The notes below the pieces were generated by a model that did not search any database, was not told the DNA's origin, and saw only the letters and a list, made by a program, of their open reading frames with translations. A stretch of DNA of 64,000 nt from a virus, in IMG/VR virus record IMGVR_UViG_3300025655_000024, positions 16,180 through 80,179 of that record; one strand, given 5' to 3'. A program made the translations under genes and the position numbers. Shown one piece after another: positions 11,501 to 20,208 of the stretch (position 1 is its first letter; every line of letters starts with the position of its first letter).

Positions 11501-14381
11501 TGCTAATTGTCGTGTTTTCGGATTTCAACCCGTTTTTGACAACAGCCTTTGCTTTGTCTGTGGTGCTTTGTCGCATATTGTTGAGTGTCGCATAATCACT
11601 TTCGGTGGCGTTTGTCATTGAACCGTATTTGCTCGCTATTTCATAGCCATTCTCCAATGCAACCGACCAATCACCCGTCTTTTTGATTTTGTAAAGGGGC
11701 TGAGAATCCACTAAATCAATGGTAGTGGGAGAGGATAGGGTGATTGTGGGACAAGCCCGATAAAGCAGGGTATCTGTGGCTATGTCTTTGTCCAAATTGA
11801 GCAAAAACATTCGTGAAAATCTGTATGAACCAAGTGTTGAAGGGGCATAAGCACCACGCCACAAACGACCAAAAATTTCCGACACACTGTTCATCAACAC
11901 ATTGGGGTTGGGGGCATAGGTGTAGTCGCCAATCGTTCCACTGACCGCACCCAACGCTTCAGGAGAAACGGTTGTCACGCCATCAGCATTTGCGTCATAA
12001 ACCTCAAGGTCAATGCCCGCATCAAAATCACTGCTCGTGTAATCAACACCCGTTGGTTTGCCATTATAGCGAATATCGCCACCAATTCCACCACTCACCG
12101 TAATTATGTCGCCCGCTAAATAGCCCGAACCTGCTGATGCTAAATTTACGGTTGCCTTGACGATAGCACCATTGAAGGTCACAATGTCCACCGTCATACC
12201 GACTCCCGATCCCGAAGTCGTTGTAGCCACACCTATACCGTCGCTATACCCCGTTCCTCCGATGAGCAATTCAATAACCTCATAATTCACTTTGCGAATA
12301 AAAATGATAGTCCCCGCATAAAGAGCAATTGTTTGATTATCCACCAATTCAATGGATGACCCATTGATATAACCAACCGTTCCAATTTCAACATTGGTTG
12401 AAGTGACAACAACATCACCAACCGCAAATTCTCCACTCAATGCCGAGAACACCAAGTGATTGTGAGTCGTAGTTAATCCAAGTGAAGCCCTGTGCAATTC
12501 ATCGGTTGCGGTGAGTGCCACCAATGGATCTTCCTGCAATTTTATCGTCGTTGCATTCGGAACATTGTCAATAAGGCCGACGAATTCACCACTTGGACTC
12601 CACACTTCTTGTCCCGCCGCAAATTTGGTGGTGGCATCCGTTCCTGTGACGGTTAAGGTTCTCCCTGATCGGCTTACGAAATCAACACCCGTATTTTGAA
12701 TTGCACCCAACAATTCCAATCCTGTGGTTCGGTGGGTTGGCCCTAATGCCCGCAACCCCATAGAGTGAATACCGCTAACACCATCAACAACACCAACACT
12801 TTGTCCGTCTTTGGTGTAAATCGTATCACCAATTTCAAAGTGGTCGCCAAACGCTGTGTTTGGAGTCATGGCGTTGAATTGGGACACACCCGCACTCAAT
12901 GTTGCGTTGGTGCTGACATAGCACTCCGTTTCTTTCAAAACAAATTCATCCAATTCTGTTCCGAATTCAACATCGTCAAGCAATAATTCATCATCGGCTA
13001 AAGCCGTTCTTTGATCGTTTAGCCCTGTCCATTGAAATGGGTCGGATGCCACTTCACCCATGATAACCGGGCCGTCAAAGGGCATATCAGGCGGTGGTAA
13101 ATCGGGCAATACGCACGAATTCAATCCTTCAATGGAGAATCGGCTATACCCGTGTCCACTCAAAGCGGATGGTTGTGCGCCCCGTGATTCGTGCGTAATG
13201 TCGGGCAACCCCATGTTCCCACCATCCATCGGCTTAGCGGTGAGATACCACACAGGAAGTGGCGCACCAAGACCTTGAACGATTGGGCCACCGTTTGCTG
13301 TTCCCCAATACCCACCGCCTGTCGGCGTGTCACTTTCCCATGACACCACGACAGTGTGCTGTTGTTCTGTTTCATTGTGGATTGTCCATGTTGGTTCGGA
13401 TCCCAACACGCCATCAAAATCATAGGCGGTGTTGTAGGCATACACATTGAAAGCGATTTGACCTGTTTGATTTAATGAGCCAAAATTTGAATCGGCAATC
13501 ACTTCCCACGAATCGTAATAGAGGATGTATTCATTGGATGAAATAGTCGTTGTCAATTTGCCCTTTTGTGGTATGTCGGTTGGCAAACGCACCGTAGGTG
13601 CATTGTTGAGGGCTTCGCCAATATACAATTCATCAAATGACATCAGCACTTTTCCAAGCCGAATTGGGTCACTGTCACTTAGGTCAGTCGCCAAATCCTC
13701 TTTCAAATACACCTTTGTGCCTCTCACTTCAAGGACTGTTCCAACAAAACGACTGTTTGCACCTGCGGTGTATAACTTGTCACCGGGATGGATAGTGCTG
13801 AGAACCAAGTCGTTGCCCGACGATTCTTTCAAGGTGATGTAATTTGCTGAACCCTTTGCTTGATTACCATTGGCTTCCCACTGCAAAGAACCCCCTTCGC
13901 CCCCTGTCAAAAAGCCGAGAGGATTCCAATTTACACCTTCGTAATTGGCTCGCCCTGACATTGATTGGTATTTGGCTCGCAAATATCGCCCCCGTGAATG
14001 CGACCCTGTTTGATTCGCACGAGATGAATTGATAGCGGATGCAATCATCATCGCCGCCTCTTTTGACCCTAAATCATAGGTCAATGACGACGAGGCGGCA
14101 CTCGCCGCATCACTCGCACGCTTCAAATCAATCACATAGAAATTGTCACCGTTGCTATATGTGCCAACGGAGTCATTCGCCAAATTTGTTCGCACCAAAA
14201 AGTGCATACCGAGAGCGTTGCCACCACCCGCCCAAGTGAAAGTGGTCGCATCTGTATATTCGGTGTCAGGATAAGTGAAATGGAGGCTGAAATAGCCACT
14301 TGGGGGTCGTGCGTCATCACTCCCCATAGTGCGTGTGTCGGCAGGGTAGTCCTGTCGCTTGAACGCACTCACCTCAGCCAT
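5538..14381 (-). CDS. Giant tail-tip/hub protein with repeated beta modules
   Basis: At 2,947 residues this is the largest protein of the window. Residues about 2525-2785 resemble the phage baseplate-hub fold (gpD/gp27-type): DALRDLSRIDGYQLSLSEEG, then LLIYSP, a long helical segment, and DIKPGEIIRVDF. This would sit on the tail tube and link to the host. Residues about 705-765 carry a glycine-rich repeat with GTGY and GSGY turns, common in phage tail proteins. Several copies of a module of about 65 residues (pattern ATxxF..GD.V....G..VG.V.......ITL....V.L) occur near residues 180-245, 485-535, 565-630, 645-695 and 2855-2925. The gene starts 1 nt after the upstream stop. Long polypeptides of this kind usually mediate receptor contact. 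The exact domain limits need structure prediction. Confidence 0.85.
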   Translation of the reverse strand: MAEVSAFKRQDYPADTRTMGSDDARPPSGYFSLHFTYPDTEYTDATTFTWAGGGNALGMHFLVRTNLANDSVGTYSNGDNFYVIDLKRASDAASAASSSLTYDLGSKEAAMMIASAINSSRANQTGSHSRGRYLRAKYQSMSGRANYEGVNWNPLGFLTGGEGGSLQWEANGNQAKGSANYITLKESSGNDLVLSTIHPGDKLYTAGANSRFVGTVLEVRGTKVYLKEDLATDLSDSDPIRLGKVLMSFDELYIGEALNNAPTVRLPTDIPQKGKLTTTISSNEYILYYDSWEVIADSNFGSLNQTGQIAFNVYAYNTAYDFDGVLGSEPTWTIHNETEQQHTVVVSWESDTPTGGGYWGTANGGPIVQGLGAPLPVWYLTAKPMDGGNMGLPDITHESRGAQPSALSGHGYSRFSIEGLNSCVLPDLPPPDMPFDGPVIMGEVASDPFQWTGLNDQRTALADDELLLDDVEFGTELDEFVLKETECYVSTNATLSAGVSQFNAMTPNTAFGDHFEIGDTIYTKDGQSVGVVDGVSGIHSMGLRALGPTHRTTGLELLGAIQNTGVDFVSRSGRTLTVTGTDATTKFAAGQEVWSPSGEFVGLIDNVPNATTIKLQEDPLVALTATDELHRASLGLTTTHNHLVFSALSGEFAVGDVVVTSTNVEIGTVGYINGSSIELVDNQTIALYAGTIIFIRKVNYEVIELLIGGTGYSDGIGVATTTSGSGVGMTVDIVTFNGAIVKATVNLASAGSGYLAGDIITVSGGIGGDIRYNGKPTGVDYTSSDFDAGIDLEVYDANADGVTTVSPEALGAVSGTIGDYTYAPNPNVLMNSVSEIFGRLWRGAYAPSTLGSYRFSRMFLLNLDKDIATDTLLYRACPTITLSSPTTIDLVDSQPLYKIKKTGDWSVALENGYEIASKYGSMTNATESDYATLNNMRQSTTDKAKAVVKNGLKSENTTISTSTSPFVGSLGYVSRPYRVTRTVSTERVRGLYVPNEERVWDSISVVDDKGQELILEGGSPFGTVIKDFTYKQTRLNPNTGTETPLPSTVGSGIEPNLEINLPSQDEIPGNIIVRSGHDRVQAWNNLTWGMGGLSAPTSGLAGDAESSTKDVQVTAFDTHDRVLHFHAVRIIHDKMESQFGLTLNTTAGGVPSGTTRLFAAHRLSDHVERGSVLLDTNNGADGSYLHPHHRIRFGRQGHSFVAPLTTRGTPMALRRQLHRSHGSAYSLLFEAETEHKHWGFQSAYNGGIDPPSATVYYLDTLEVKSEAYNTGSFASDGFPMSEIKNAGLPNWRRYDGATPHDQIDLLFAPGQLHTKVEGATEQAQWVSAYYSQNSAAFGPYGSAATSGPIALTVGSRTVNNRHNAGEEFAMNGFMLSQYMLMGGRPNPAWIQNGFEASDGLHTYYSLTGHPAGWRTARVGTELATVPPLIAHDPEMVNMSAVPVANVESPSSSGDFDAEDSHADLALVSSSDTNSNAIPDAFLCTWLAEYSHPALLGTSREQYMTFRYREAGMPNAVYQPSVRGLYLRNAPATDTGSVDKGMAFERIYAFQWLQQYGYNGLNAGGHGTNWGQRSASAVLMGHTGLREPHGTLELRQHFVLRGASTRYSRGEGIGDGLNPRKAITKWVLDKDTTNSYEWNEMTVVQNPMVAVDLSRRLPVRAFGFKGASDALNMLAGDPAETSSSMDAILRSARFDGGKHDSMNDLPTGGDWAWGDSTYTGIERTVPIGMVISQHTNEGIGREGFNRLSNTPWTEAETRVGMGRVLQDETLGMVSHRAMPSGVVDAHRTEFATITGSSAKFLQAKSMNTGLDPIIGLNHHSGDRTKAANSVEAVYQASEFGASVGSEFYHHKGNNLHLNAHPVDVKINGDTDNQHFPAVGWGTNLNMKDKGEAERGTLPIPLHEIADHRQVQSDVAPRLGLSVETHSEYLTGENSDYVVTSTKAVSLHSDLAVGQVFPITPSWVQDTRWTKYGGSEGSITTDASRPDETYGGQSNPNQKVAKPKWSLNEDMDLAAVSNPFSDDILQANGVGVRDHWAVRGSADLPAWGGVFILRKTWLERPENTDALRSKQGGKNAAIKSQVAQPVRKYADYIVRMVRPLKVFGYTTKNDSDGNDMNQDGWLLGPYSTVTQAGSKDQPYTRDKRYGMFETTTTSQIGDIQGISSPYDSAPTIEWPDANNRDVVWHLIPSANMLQHFKADASRKDAEGRIVPLVEARYSQSTHAGGGEYISQTETVYATDDTVVVNPYLKRDKDANAVVKQPSTAMLALGAKAVIKFDAKSASPSKIVVDDATSFAQSGVLVIIGLTGQITYTSRTHNTFDGLTLTFQCASADLTGYTVRAGKNTGSAVSKIENIAPTSLGLVVLPSLVDNAVSVGKLLSDKWDATTSDDSAIINTNMGYRGIGHYNPSDFFMLSAQTFVLNDGQNTGLISYKRNAGTGGMSKVYVDGTEMIPSRFPPYLIDATNQKWRIAKAQNNEGDGDFYDTFLTFKNLTENSLSASGMEINSVRLGHFMGVGLRTTDAALLLMKDIIKSIPGIDLEKFRVFLEQKTTDAGVYADYSSAHHSTEVARQAFLFAHPNLRDAMLHSHHFISRKTRGIGIMDALRDLSRIDGYQLSLSEEGLLIYSPNIFIDMGRRVGTSSGPRNISVSQMLEMANQVIVEGDEIAINETVRASVKDLERMKRMGGVGDDEGVERTLKTKVLGVKERSVALRLAKGLLRRTEQGSALIRVEGLIKCSDIKPGEIIRVDFTAEAIKGEFVVFEVFNDYNTGLTDIVMGQYEKGIEGLLADLQTSTSTTSDDDATRTDEQIDITLNAPIQVISAHRVMTRFVNGTRLLIGGRWRGEPTTNQLGVIGVRGGDTGVLINNGGGYATSTTTMTVDGVDATERFAQHDAVLNANHEVIGYINSVTATTITLKAGSLVAVSDNERLRVSSSRQLPIGHSKSRFYEVK

Positions 14382-14382
14382 G

Positions 14383-17300
14383 TCAATCCCACACCGTTAG
14401 AGCATTATACAATTCCGTCACTTCGTCAGCGGTAAAAGCCTTTTTCCATAGAGCAATATCAGCAAGACCGCCTTTGAAATAAATGGGGTCTGTGTTATTT
14501 GATGTTCCACTGTGATGTCGCCCGTAAAAATATGTCCCCGATACGCTGTAAGAGTGCAAAGCAGTGCCGATGGTGAGCATATTGGTGTTCCTTCCATAAA
14601 ATCCGCTTGAAAGGGCAACACCCTTCTGTAAATCGTCATTGTTGTTCAAAGCGACTATGTTTTTGGTTGTTAGGGTAATTGCGGTTGCCGTCAAAGAGGC
14701 GACGACCCCAACAACATTCCCACTTGGGTCAAACACTGCATCACCGATGCTAAATTGGGTGGTTGCATCAACCGTATCAACGACAATAGTGACATTTTCG
14801 CCCGCTGTGTAGCCACCTGATTTGTTCACAAGGACACCCGATGCTGTCACATGAGGAACACCAATGGCGGTTGGCAAATGTGGGCTGTTTCCTGCTGTTC
14901 CGTTGCGGTATGATGACGAATCAATGTTCCCCAATTGTGTCACGCTTGACCCCAAACCACTCAATTCTTGAACACCGTTCACGAATACAGAAGCGGTTGG
15001 GTATGTTCCTGTTCTCGCCACCACAACATGATGCCATGCGTCTTTGGGCAAAGGTGCGAGAAGCGTAATCCTGTAATCCGATTGGCTTCCCAAAGCCTGT
15101 GCTGTTCTCACCAAAATAATCACATCCATCATGTTTGGGTCAATTGCATTTTCTTTGGTTTCAATGCCCACGCCAAATGTCCCGTTGTTCGTGTCAATGC
15201 CTTGAATGACAGGCCCATTTCCATAGGCTTCGCTTGTCCACGAACCTGTGTTGGGTTTAGCCGAGAACAAAAATGACACCGACCAATCGTCATTGACGGC
15301 ATCAATGATAGGAACACGCAATTGTGGGCTTTGACCCATCCCTGCGGATTGTTTGTGAAGGGATATGGCGGCGTTATCCGCTGTCGCTAAGTCAATTCCT
15401 TTTGATTCGGGATCAACGCTAATGGGTGCATCCACCCCATCAATAGCCGATGCTGAAAAATTGCCGTAGGCGAGCAATTTGCGACCAAAGAGGGTTTCAA
15501 GAACCAATTCTTTCCCGTCTGTTCCGTGATTTGTGCTGAATAGTCCACCTTCATTCAAGCGTGCATAAAACAAGCAATCGTTGTCCATCGTATGTGCTAA
15601 ATTGTCAGCAACGCCTGATGAAACGAGAGTGTATTTTCCATGCAATCCACGATATGTGTTTTCTTTGACGGTATCGCTATTCTTCAATTTGGTGAAATCC
15701 AATACGGCGGCGGATGTTTGAACCTCTTGAAGATTTTGAAAGCCACTATACCCCGTTGGGCCTTGAGAATAATGGTGAGTGTAAAAGTCCGAATAATCGT
15801 TGTCTGTTCCATCGCTGATGTCAAAGACCGTTCCTGTGTGTCCACCACCAAAGAACAGAATACCGTGTGCATCAGGCAAAGGATAGACGATTTTGATGAC
15901 CGCCTCTTTGCTATTGCCTTCGCGATCCACAAACAATTCAGTCCACTTCTTTGTTAGGTCGTCATCAAGGGGTCTTACCGTTCCCAAAAAACAGCACGCA
16001 CCGACTCCATTTACACGGCACTGCGTTGCCCCAATGTTCGCTACGATATTTTCAAAAGTCCCTATCAAAGCATCATCAACGACAATATAACCGAGATTTG
16101 AAGATGAGGTGTTTTGTGATAAACGGCTGATAACATCCAATGCCTTTCTTTCAACGGCAATATGCGGGAATGAATTCGTGTCATAAACGGGCCAAAAGTC
16201 GCCATCCTTTTGACGAGCGTTTTTGACTGATTTGATGATGAATTCGCTTCCGATTCCGTTGTAGGTTCGCAAATTACCACCACCATCCTCCACCCGCCCG
16301 TGAACACCGCCCTGAAATGTGGTAATCGGAATGTGTGTTTCACCATCCATGCCCAATGGCAAAGGGGCGGCAAAGGATGAAGCCTGATATGACCGACTGT
16401 TTGTAGCCAACAAACCACCGTGTCCTATTGCTTGAATAGGGCGATAAGGATAAGGACTGTTGTTGTGAAGCCATAGGGCGAAATTGCGACCTGTTGCACC
16501 CGGAATAGTGCTGTGTATAACAATAGATATGCCCACTTCTCCATCACGGCTCTCCACTTCTTGTCCAATAAATGCACGCACATACCCCATGTGTGTTCCT
16601 GTATCAAGACTTGACACTGTTTCTGTTCCATCGGTTTCGGTGAATAATTGTGGTGGATTGAAGGCACTTCCACCGTTGGTATTTTTTGCATTGGGATGAC
16701 CTGCTTGATTGATGAGTCGGGTGATTTCATTGACACCTTCTTTGAAATTACTGACATTTTTTGAATTGGCAACCGTTCCAAGGTTTATATGGAGTGGGCG
16801 AACATGGTCTAAGGTTTCATCATTACGCTTGCCTTTTAGAGCAAAATGTCCTGTTCGGCATTCAACAGGTGGTTGAAGCGGGAAGTCGTCATCACCAAAC
16901 AAATGGTTGCTCGGATCAAAAGAGAAGCCTTCCATTGTTGGCCCTTTGTTAATTAACAGCCGTGAGTCGTCTGTTGGGTCAATGCAAATCGCTGTTTTGT
17001 TGTCGGATGTTGAACGCCCCAAACACAAAGCATAGCGCATTGGGTCAATGAACGCTTGGGCCATTGTGCTATTGCTCGTTCCAACCGTAGCGGAGAAGCC
17101 CGTGAGTGCCTTGACTGTGCCGTTGTAATGAAAATCATCATCCGATAGCCAACAACCCATCACAACGGGCAAACCGATAATGAATTGGTCTTGCACTTCA
17201 CTCAATGTTGCGTCTTTATCAGCCCAATCGTGCCACGAATCAAAATATAGACGATGGCTCAATCCTTCAATTGACACTTTATACACACGGACACGGATTC

Positions 17301-20205
17301 CGCCCGTGTCGTTTATCACGCCTTCTCCAATCGTGACAGCGAATCCGTTGTCGCCGTTTGGTGTCGCACCCGCCGCCCCAAACGACCAATACGGTGAACC
17401 CAACGGTGTGTTGTTCACCAATGCTTCAGGTATGCCTGTCCTAAGCGTGATGTTTGTTGATGTCACGCTTGACACAACGCCAAGGAGTGAACCTGTGTTG
17501 TGGTTATACACTTCGTCACCGGGTTTGAATTGGGTGGTTGCATCAACCGTATCAACCGTAAGGCTCGTTTGACCGATGGGATGACCACTCAAAGCATTGA
17601 TTAACACACCTGTGCTTGTGGTGTTGTAATTCGGAACATCAATTCCACTTTCTTGAATAAACGGCTGAACATCATCAACCTCAATGTAAGCATCCGTGTA
17701 GGCTGAACCTCCTGTGGCGGTGGTTTCACCGCCTGAATATGTTCCCAATTTCAAATATGACGATGCGTTTTCTCGCATAAAACGAATGATTGTTCGCCCC
17801 GCAACCATGCTATAATTGTGGACTTTGAAGGATGAAACCTCCCCTCGCAACCCCCAATCAATCGCCCACCGATTCTCATAATTTTGCATTTGTGGGCGAT
17901 TAACAGCCGACATGGTGCAATCAACAACGATTTCCATTGACTTATCGCTCGGTAGTGGACTCCTTCGGTATTCACTATCAGGCAAAATTTGCTCAATGTC
18001 ATAGAACATTGAGGGGAACAACGGCAATTCAACCAATGCTCTCGTTGATGCGTAATAGGTGGAGGTTTGCCTGTCGTTTCGCACCGATGGGTTGTTTGTC
18101 CCAATCACCTTATCCTTCCACACAGGCAATTTGCTGTGTTCTGTTCGCACAGGGGCAACATCAATACCGCCTTGCCCCAAACCACCAAGTGTGATGCTCA
18201 CGGTTGGCGATCCCAAATCACCGATTTCTTTGATTGGGAAGCCTTCATTCAAATCAAAATCCCTTTCGCTAATTTTGTCCGTAATGTCAATCAATTGTGA
18301 ACGACCACGAAGGGCTACGCCTCCACTTGACATATCACCACTCACAGGATTGATTTCCTCAACACGCCCTCGCATCAAGGTCATTTCAATTGTGCAATTG
18401 TGATATGAATTGACTCCGTTTTGCTGAGTGTAAATAGTGTTGAGGGTCTTTGTTCTGTTCCTGTTTGACGGATGAATTAACAACAAATGACGGTCTGCCT
18501 CAACGATGTTATCAATGATGTCAAATTGTTCGTAATTGACAGGTTGCATGAATGGGTTGTCATTGTCGTTAAGTGTGTCCTTGTTTTTGTTTGATGATTG
18601 AATGGTGATGGTGTGGTAAATGCTGTCATTTTTGTCAGTGATTGAGCGTGTGTTGCTGATGGCGATTGGAGAACCATACCCATCGTCACGAATGCGGTTG
18701 CCCGCAATTGTTTCTTGAATGACGGTGTGAGCGCAATTTTCAACATTGACGAATGGCGAAATTGCCAAATCCCCCGTGGGATTTGCCCGCAACGAGTGGT
18801 TGGTTAAACCTGATTGAAAATCCTTTGAGGGTATGGCGATGAGTCCACCCGGTGCGTGCAGGGTGAGAGCATCCCATGTGGGCGGTGAACCAAATTGGTC
18901 GGCTGTGTAAGGTCGCCTAATCCAATCCAAAATAGACCGATATACAGGGTAGCCATTGGAGTTATCAACGAACACCGTATTGGTATCGGGCATGGTTTTT
19001 TCAACAATCAACCAACCTTTCTTTGACATGGTGTTGATACCGTCAATGTCGTTTCGGTATGTTTGAGCATGGGATGCGGGTGTGAACCACGAATTGTTGC
19101 CTTTCCACCCCGCAACCAATTCACCTGTTGGATCAATGGCGTTGTAATAGATGAGAATTTGTGGTGGCCCTCCTGCATTACGGAGGGCTTGTGGGGTTTC
19201 CAACACAGCAATTCGGCTCTCCTTCTCAGGAGTGACATGACGAACATAATTTTCGTTTGTTGGCTTGGTTGGGTCAATCATGTCAAACAAAGCATCCTCA
19301 TCGGTGTCCAAGCCTTTTAATGAGAACGGGCGAATGTCCTCCACAGCGATAGCCACCATCGTGTCTTGTGACGACGACACTACATTCCCGTAGGTCGTAT
19401 CAATGAAAGAATTGCCACCTTGAGCAACAATAGCGTGCTTAACGATGCTCGTGCCGACTGTTGTATATGTGCTGACTTGTGATGAGGTTTGCACATTCAA
19501 TGCTTCACCAACAAACACACGCTCGGTCACTTTGACCCTTTCATTTTGAGTCACCAATGTTTTCGCATACGGATCTTCGTATTGGCTTTCAAATTGGTCG
19601 GCTAAACCTTGAACAGTGCGTTTAACAGACTCAATTTTTGGTTGAGGCAATTGCTTCAAAAAGAAGTGACCCTCCACACGATTGTAGGTTGTCAAACCAC
19701 ACATACCTGCAATATCCGTTGTTGGCTCAATGACATTACCTGATACCGATGTGAATTCATCACCCGTCGCAGGTGGGTTGCCACTTCCGAAAATTGTGAT
19801 GGATGGCACACCGTTGAATGCGGCGGTGATGTCACCTGACGAGAGGATGGTTGAACCTCCGTTTGCATGAAGAAAGAAATAATCATCCAAGTCACTAACC
19901 GTGTGTGTTGGAGGTTGAGGCGGGGCGAGCATATTCGCACTGAAATTAGCCAACATAGAAGCCTGTAAAGCCGAACCCGTAGCCAAACCTTTGGTGACAA
20001 GCCAACGGATTGTATGATAAGCCGAAATTGCCGCCTCGTTTTGAAAAATTTCAATCGGTGGGCCTGAATAGCCGGGAAGAATTGGCACAAGCGTAATCGG
20101 CCCACCTTGAGCCAAATTGTTCACGGCATTCGTCAATTCCGTAGTCGCTGTTCCCGAATCGGTAGCGATAGCCGTGAGGATGAGTGTTTCTGTCAATTCA
20201 GTCAT
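14383..20205 (-). CDS. Giant tail protein with C-terminal LamG-like domain
   Basis: The 1,940-residue protein is predicted extracellular and beta-rich. Residues about 1610-1940 form a concanavalin/LamG-type fold: DWSVSFLFSAKP, then DAWHHVVVARTG and ASVFVNGVQ, ending GGLADIALWKKAFTADEV, the usual last strands. Between the last two parts lies a complete copy of the module shared with the giant hub (about 1787-1860), and a second copy lies at about 862-934. The two copies share 29 identical bases (14753-14781 and 17528-17556). LamG folds in tail proteins commonly bind surface sugars, so this may be the adhesin. It lies between the hub gene and another lectin-like protein. Confidence 0.83.
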   Translation of the reverse strand: MTELTETLILTAIATDSGTATTELTNAVNNLAQGGPITLVPILPGYSGPPIEIFQNEAAISAYHTIRWLVTKGLATGSALQASMLANFSANMLAPPQPPTHTVSDLDDYFFLHANGGSTILSSGDITAAFNGVPSITIFGSGNPPATGDEFTSVSGNVIEPTTDIAGMCGLTTYNRVEGHFFLKQLPQPKIESVKRTVQGLADQFESQYEDPYAKTLVTQNERVKVTERVFVGEALNVQTSSQVSTYTTVGTSIVKHAIVAQGGNSFIDTTYGNVVSSSQDTMVAIAVEDIRPFSLKGLDTDEDALFDMIDPTKPTNENYVRHVTPEKESRIAVLETPQALRNAGGPPQILIYYNAIDPTGELVAGWKGNNSWFTPASHAQTYRNDIDGINTMSKKGWLIVEKTMPDTNTVFVDNSNGYPVYRSILDWIRRPYTADQFGSPPTWDALTLHAPGGLIAIPSKDFQSGLTNHSLRANPTGDLAISPFVNVENCAHTVIQETIAGNRIRDDGYGSPIAISNTRSITDKNDSIYHTITIQSSNKNKDTLNDNDNPFMQPVNYEQFDIIDNIVEADRHLLLIHPSNRNRTKTLNTIYTQQNGVNSYHNCTIEMTLMRGRVEEINPVSGDMSSGGVALRGRSQLIDITDKISERDFDLNEGFPIKEIGDLGSPTVSITLGGLGQGGIDVAPVRTEHSKLPVWKDKVIGTNNPSVRNDRQTSTYYASTRALVELPLFPSMFYDIEQILPDSEYRRSPLPSDKSMEIVVDCTMSAVNRPQMQNYENRWAIDWGLRGEVSSFKVHNYSMVAGRTIIRFMRENASSYLKLGTYSGGETTATGGSAYTDAYIEVDDVQPFIQESGIDVPNYNTTSTGVLINALSGHPIGQTSLTVDTVDATTQFKPGDEVYNHNTGSLLGVVSSVTSTNITLRTGIPEALVNNTPLGSPYWSFGAAGATPNGDNGFAVTIGEGVINDTGGIRVRVYKVSIEGLSHRLYFDSWHDWADKDATLSEVQDQFIIGLPVVMGCWLSDDDFHYNGTVKALTGFSATVGTSNSTMAQAFIDPMRYALCLGRSTSDNKTAICIDPTDDSRLLINKGPTMEGFSFDPSNHLFGDDDFPLQPPVECRTGHFALKGKRNDETLDHVRPLHINLGTVANSKNVSNFKEGVNEITRLINQAGHPNAKNTNGGSAFNPPQLFTETDGTETVSSLDTGTHMGYVRAFIGQEVESRDGEVGISIVIHSTIPGATGRNFALWLHNNSPYPYRPIQAIGHGGLLATNSRSYQASSFAAPLPLGMDGETHIPITTFQGGVHGRVEDGGGNLRTYNGIGSEFIIKSVKNARQKDGDFWPVYDTNSFPHIAVERKALDVISRLSQNTSSSNLGYIVVDDALIGTFENIVANIGATQCRVNGVGACCFLGTVRPLDDDLTKKWTELFVDREGNSKEAVIKIVYPLPDAHGILFFGGGHTGTVFDISDGTDNDYSDFYTHHYSQGPTGYSGFQNLQEVQTSAAVLDFTKLKNSDTVKENTYRGLHGKYTLVSSGVADNLAHTMDNDCLFYARLNEGGLFSTNHGTDGKELVLETLFGRKLLAYGNFSASAIDGVDAPISVDPESKGIDLATADNAAISLHKQSAGMGQSPQLRVPIIDAVNDDWSVSFLFSAKPNTGSWTSEAYGNGPVIQGIDTNNGTFGVGIETKENAIDPNMMDVIILVRTAQALGSQSDYRITLLAPLPKDAWHHVVVARTGTYPTASVFVNGVQELSGLGSSVTQLGNIDSSSYRNGTAGNSPHLPTAIGVPHVTASGVLVNKSGGYTAGENVTIVVDTVDATTQFSIGDAVFDPSGNVVGVVASLTATAITLTTKNIVALNNNDDLQKGVALSSGFYGRNTNMLTIGTALHSYSVSGTYFYGRHHSGTSNNTDPIYFKGGLADIALWKKAFTADEVTELYNALTVWD
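14753..14781 (-). repeat. 29-bp identical repeat, copy 1 (module near C-terminus)
   Basis: These 29 bases are identical to 17528-17556 and encode VDTVDATTQ in the shared beta module of the protein at 14383-20205. The flanks differ, so the identity marks either a recent duplication or gene conversion within the gene. Confidence 0.85.
17528..17556 (-). repeat. 29-bp identical repeat, copy 2 (internal module)
   Basis: Second copy of the 29-base identity with 14753-14781, in the internal module (about residues 862-934) of the same protein. Confidence 0.85.
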
Positions 20206-20208
20206 TCA

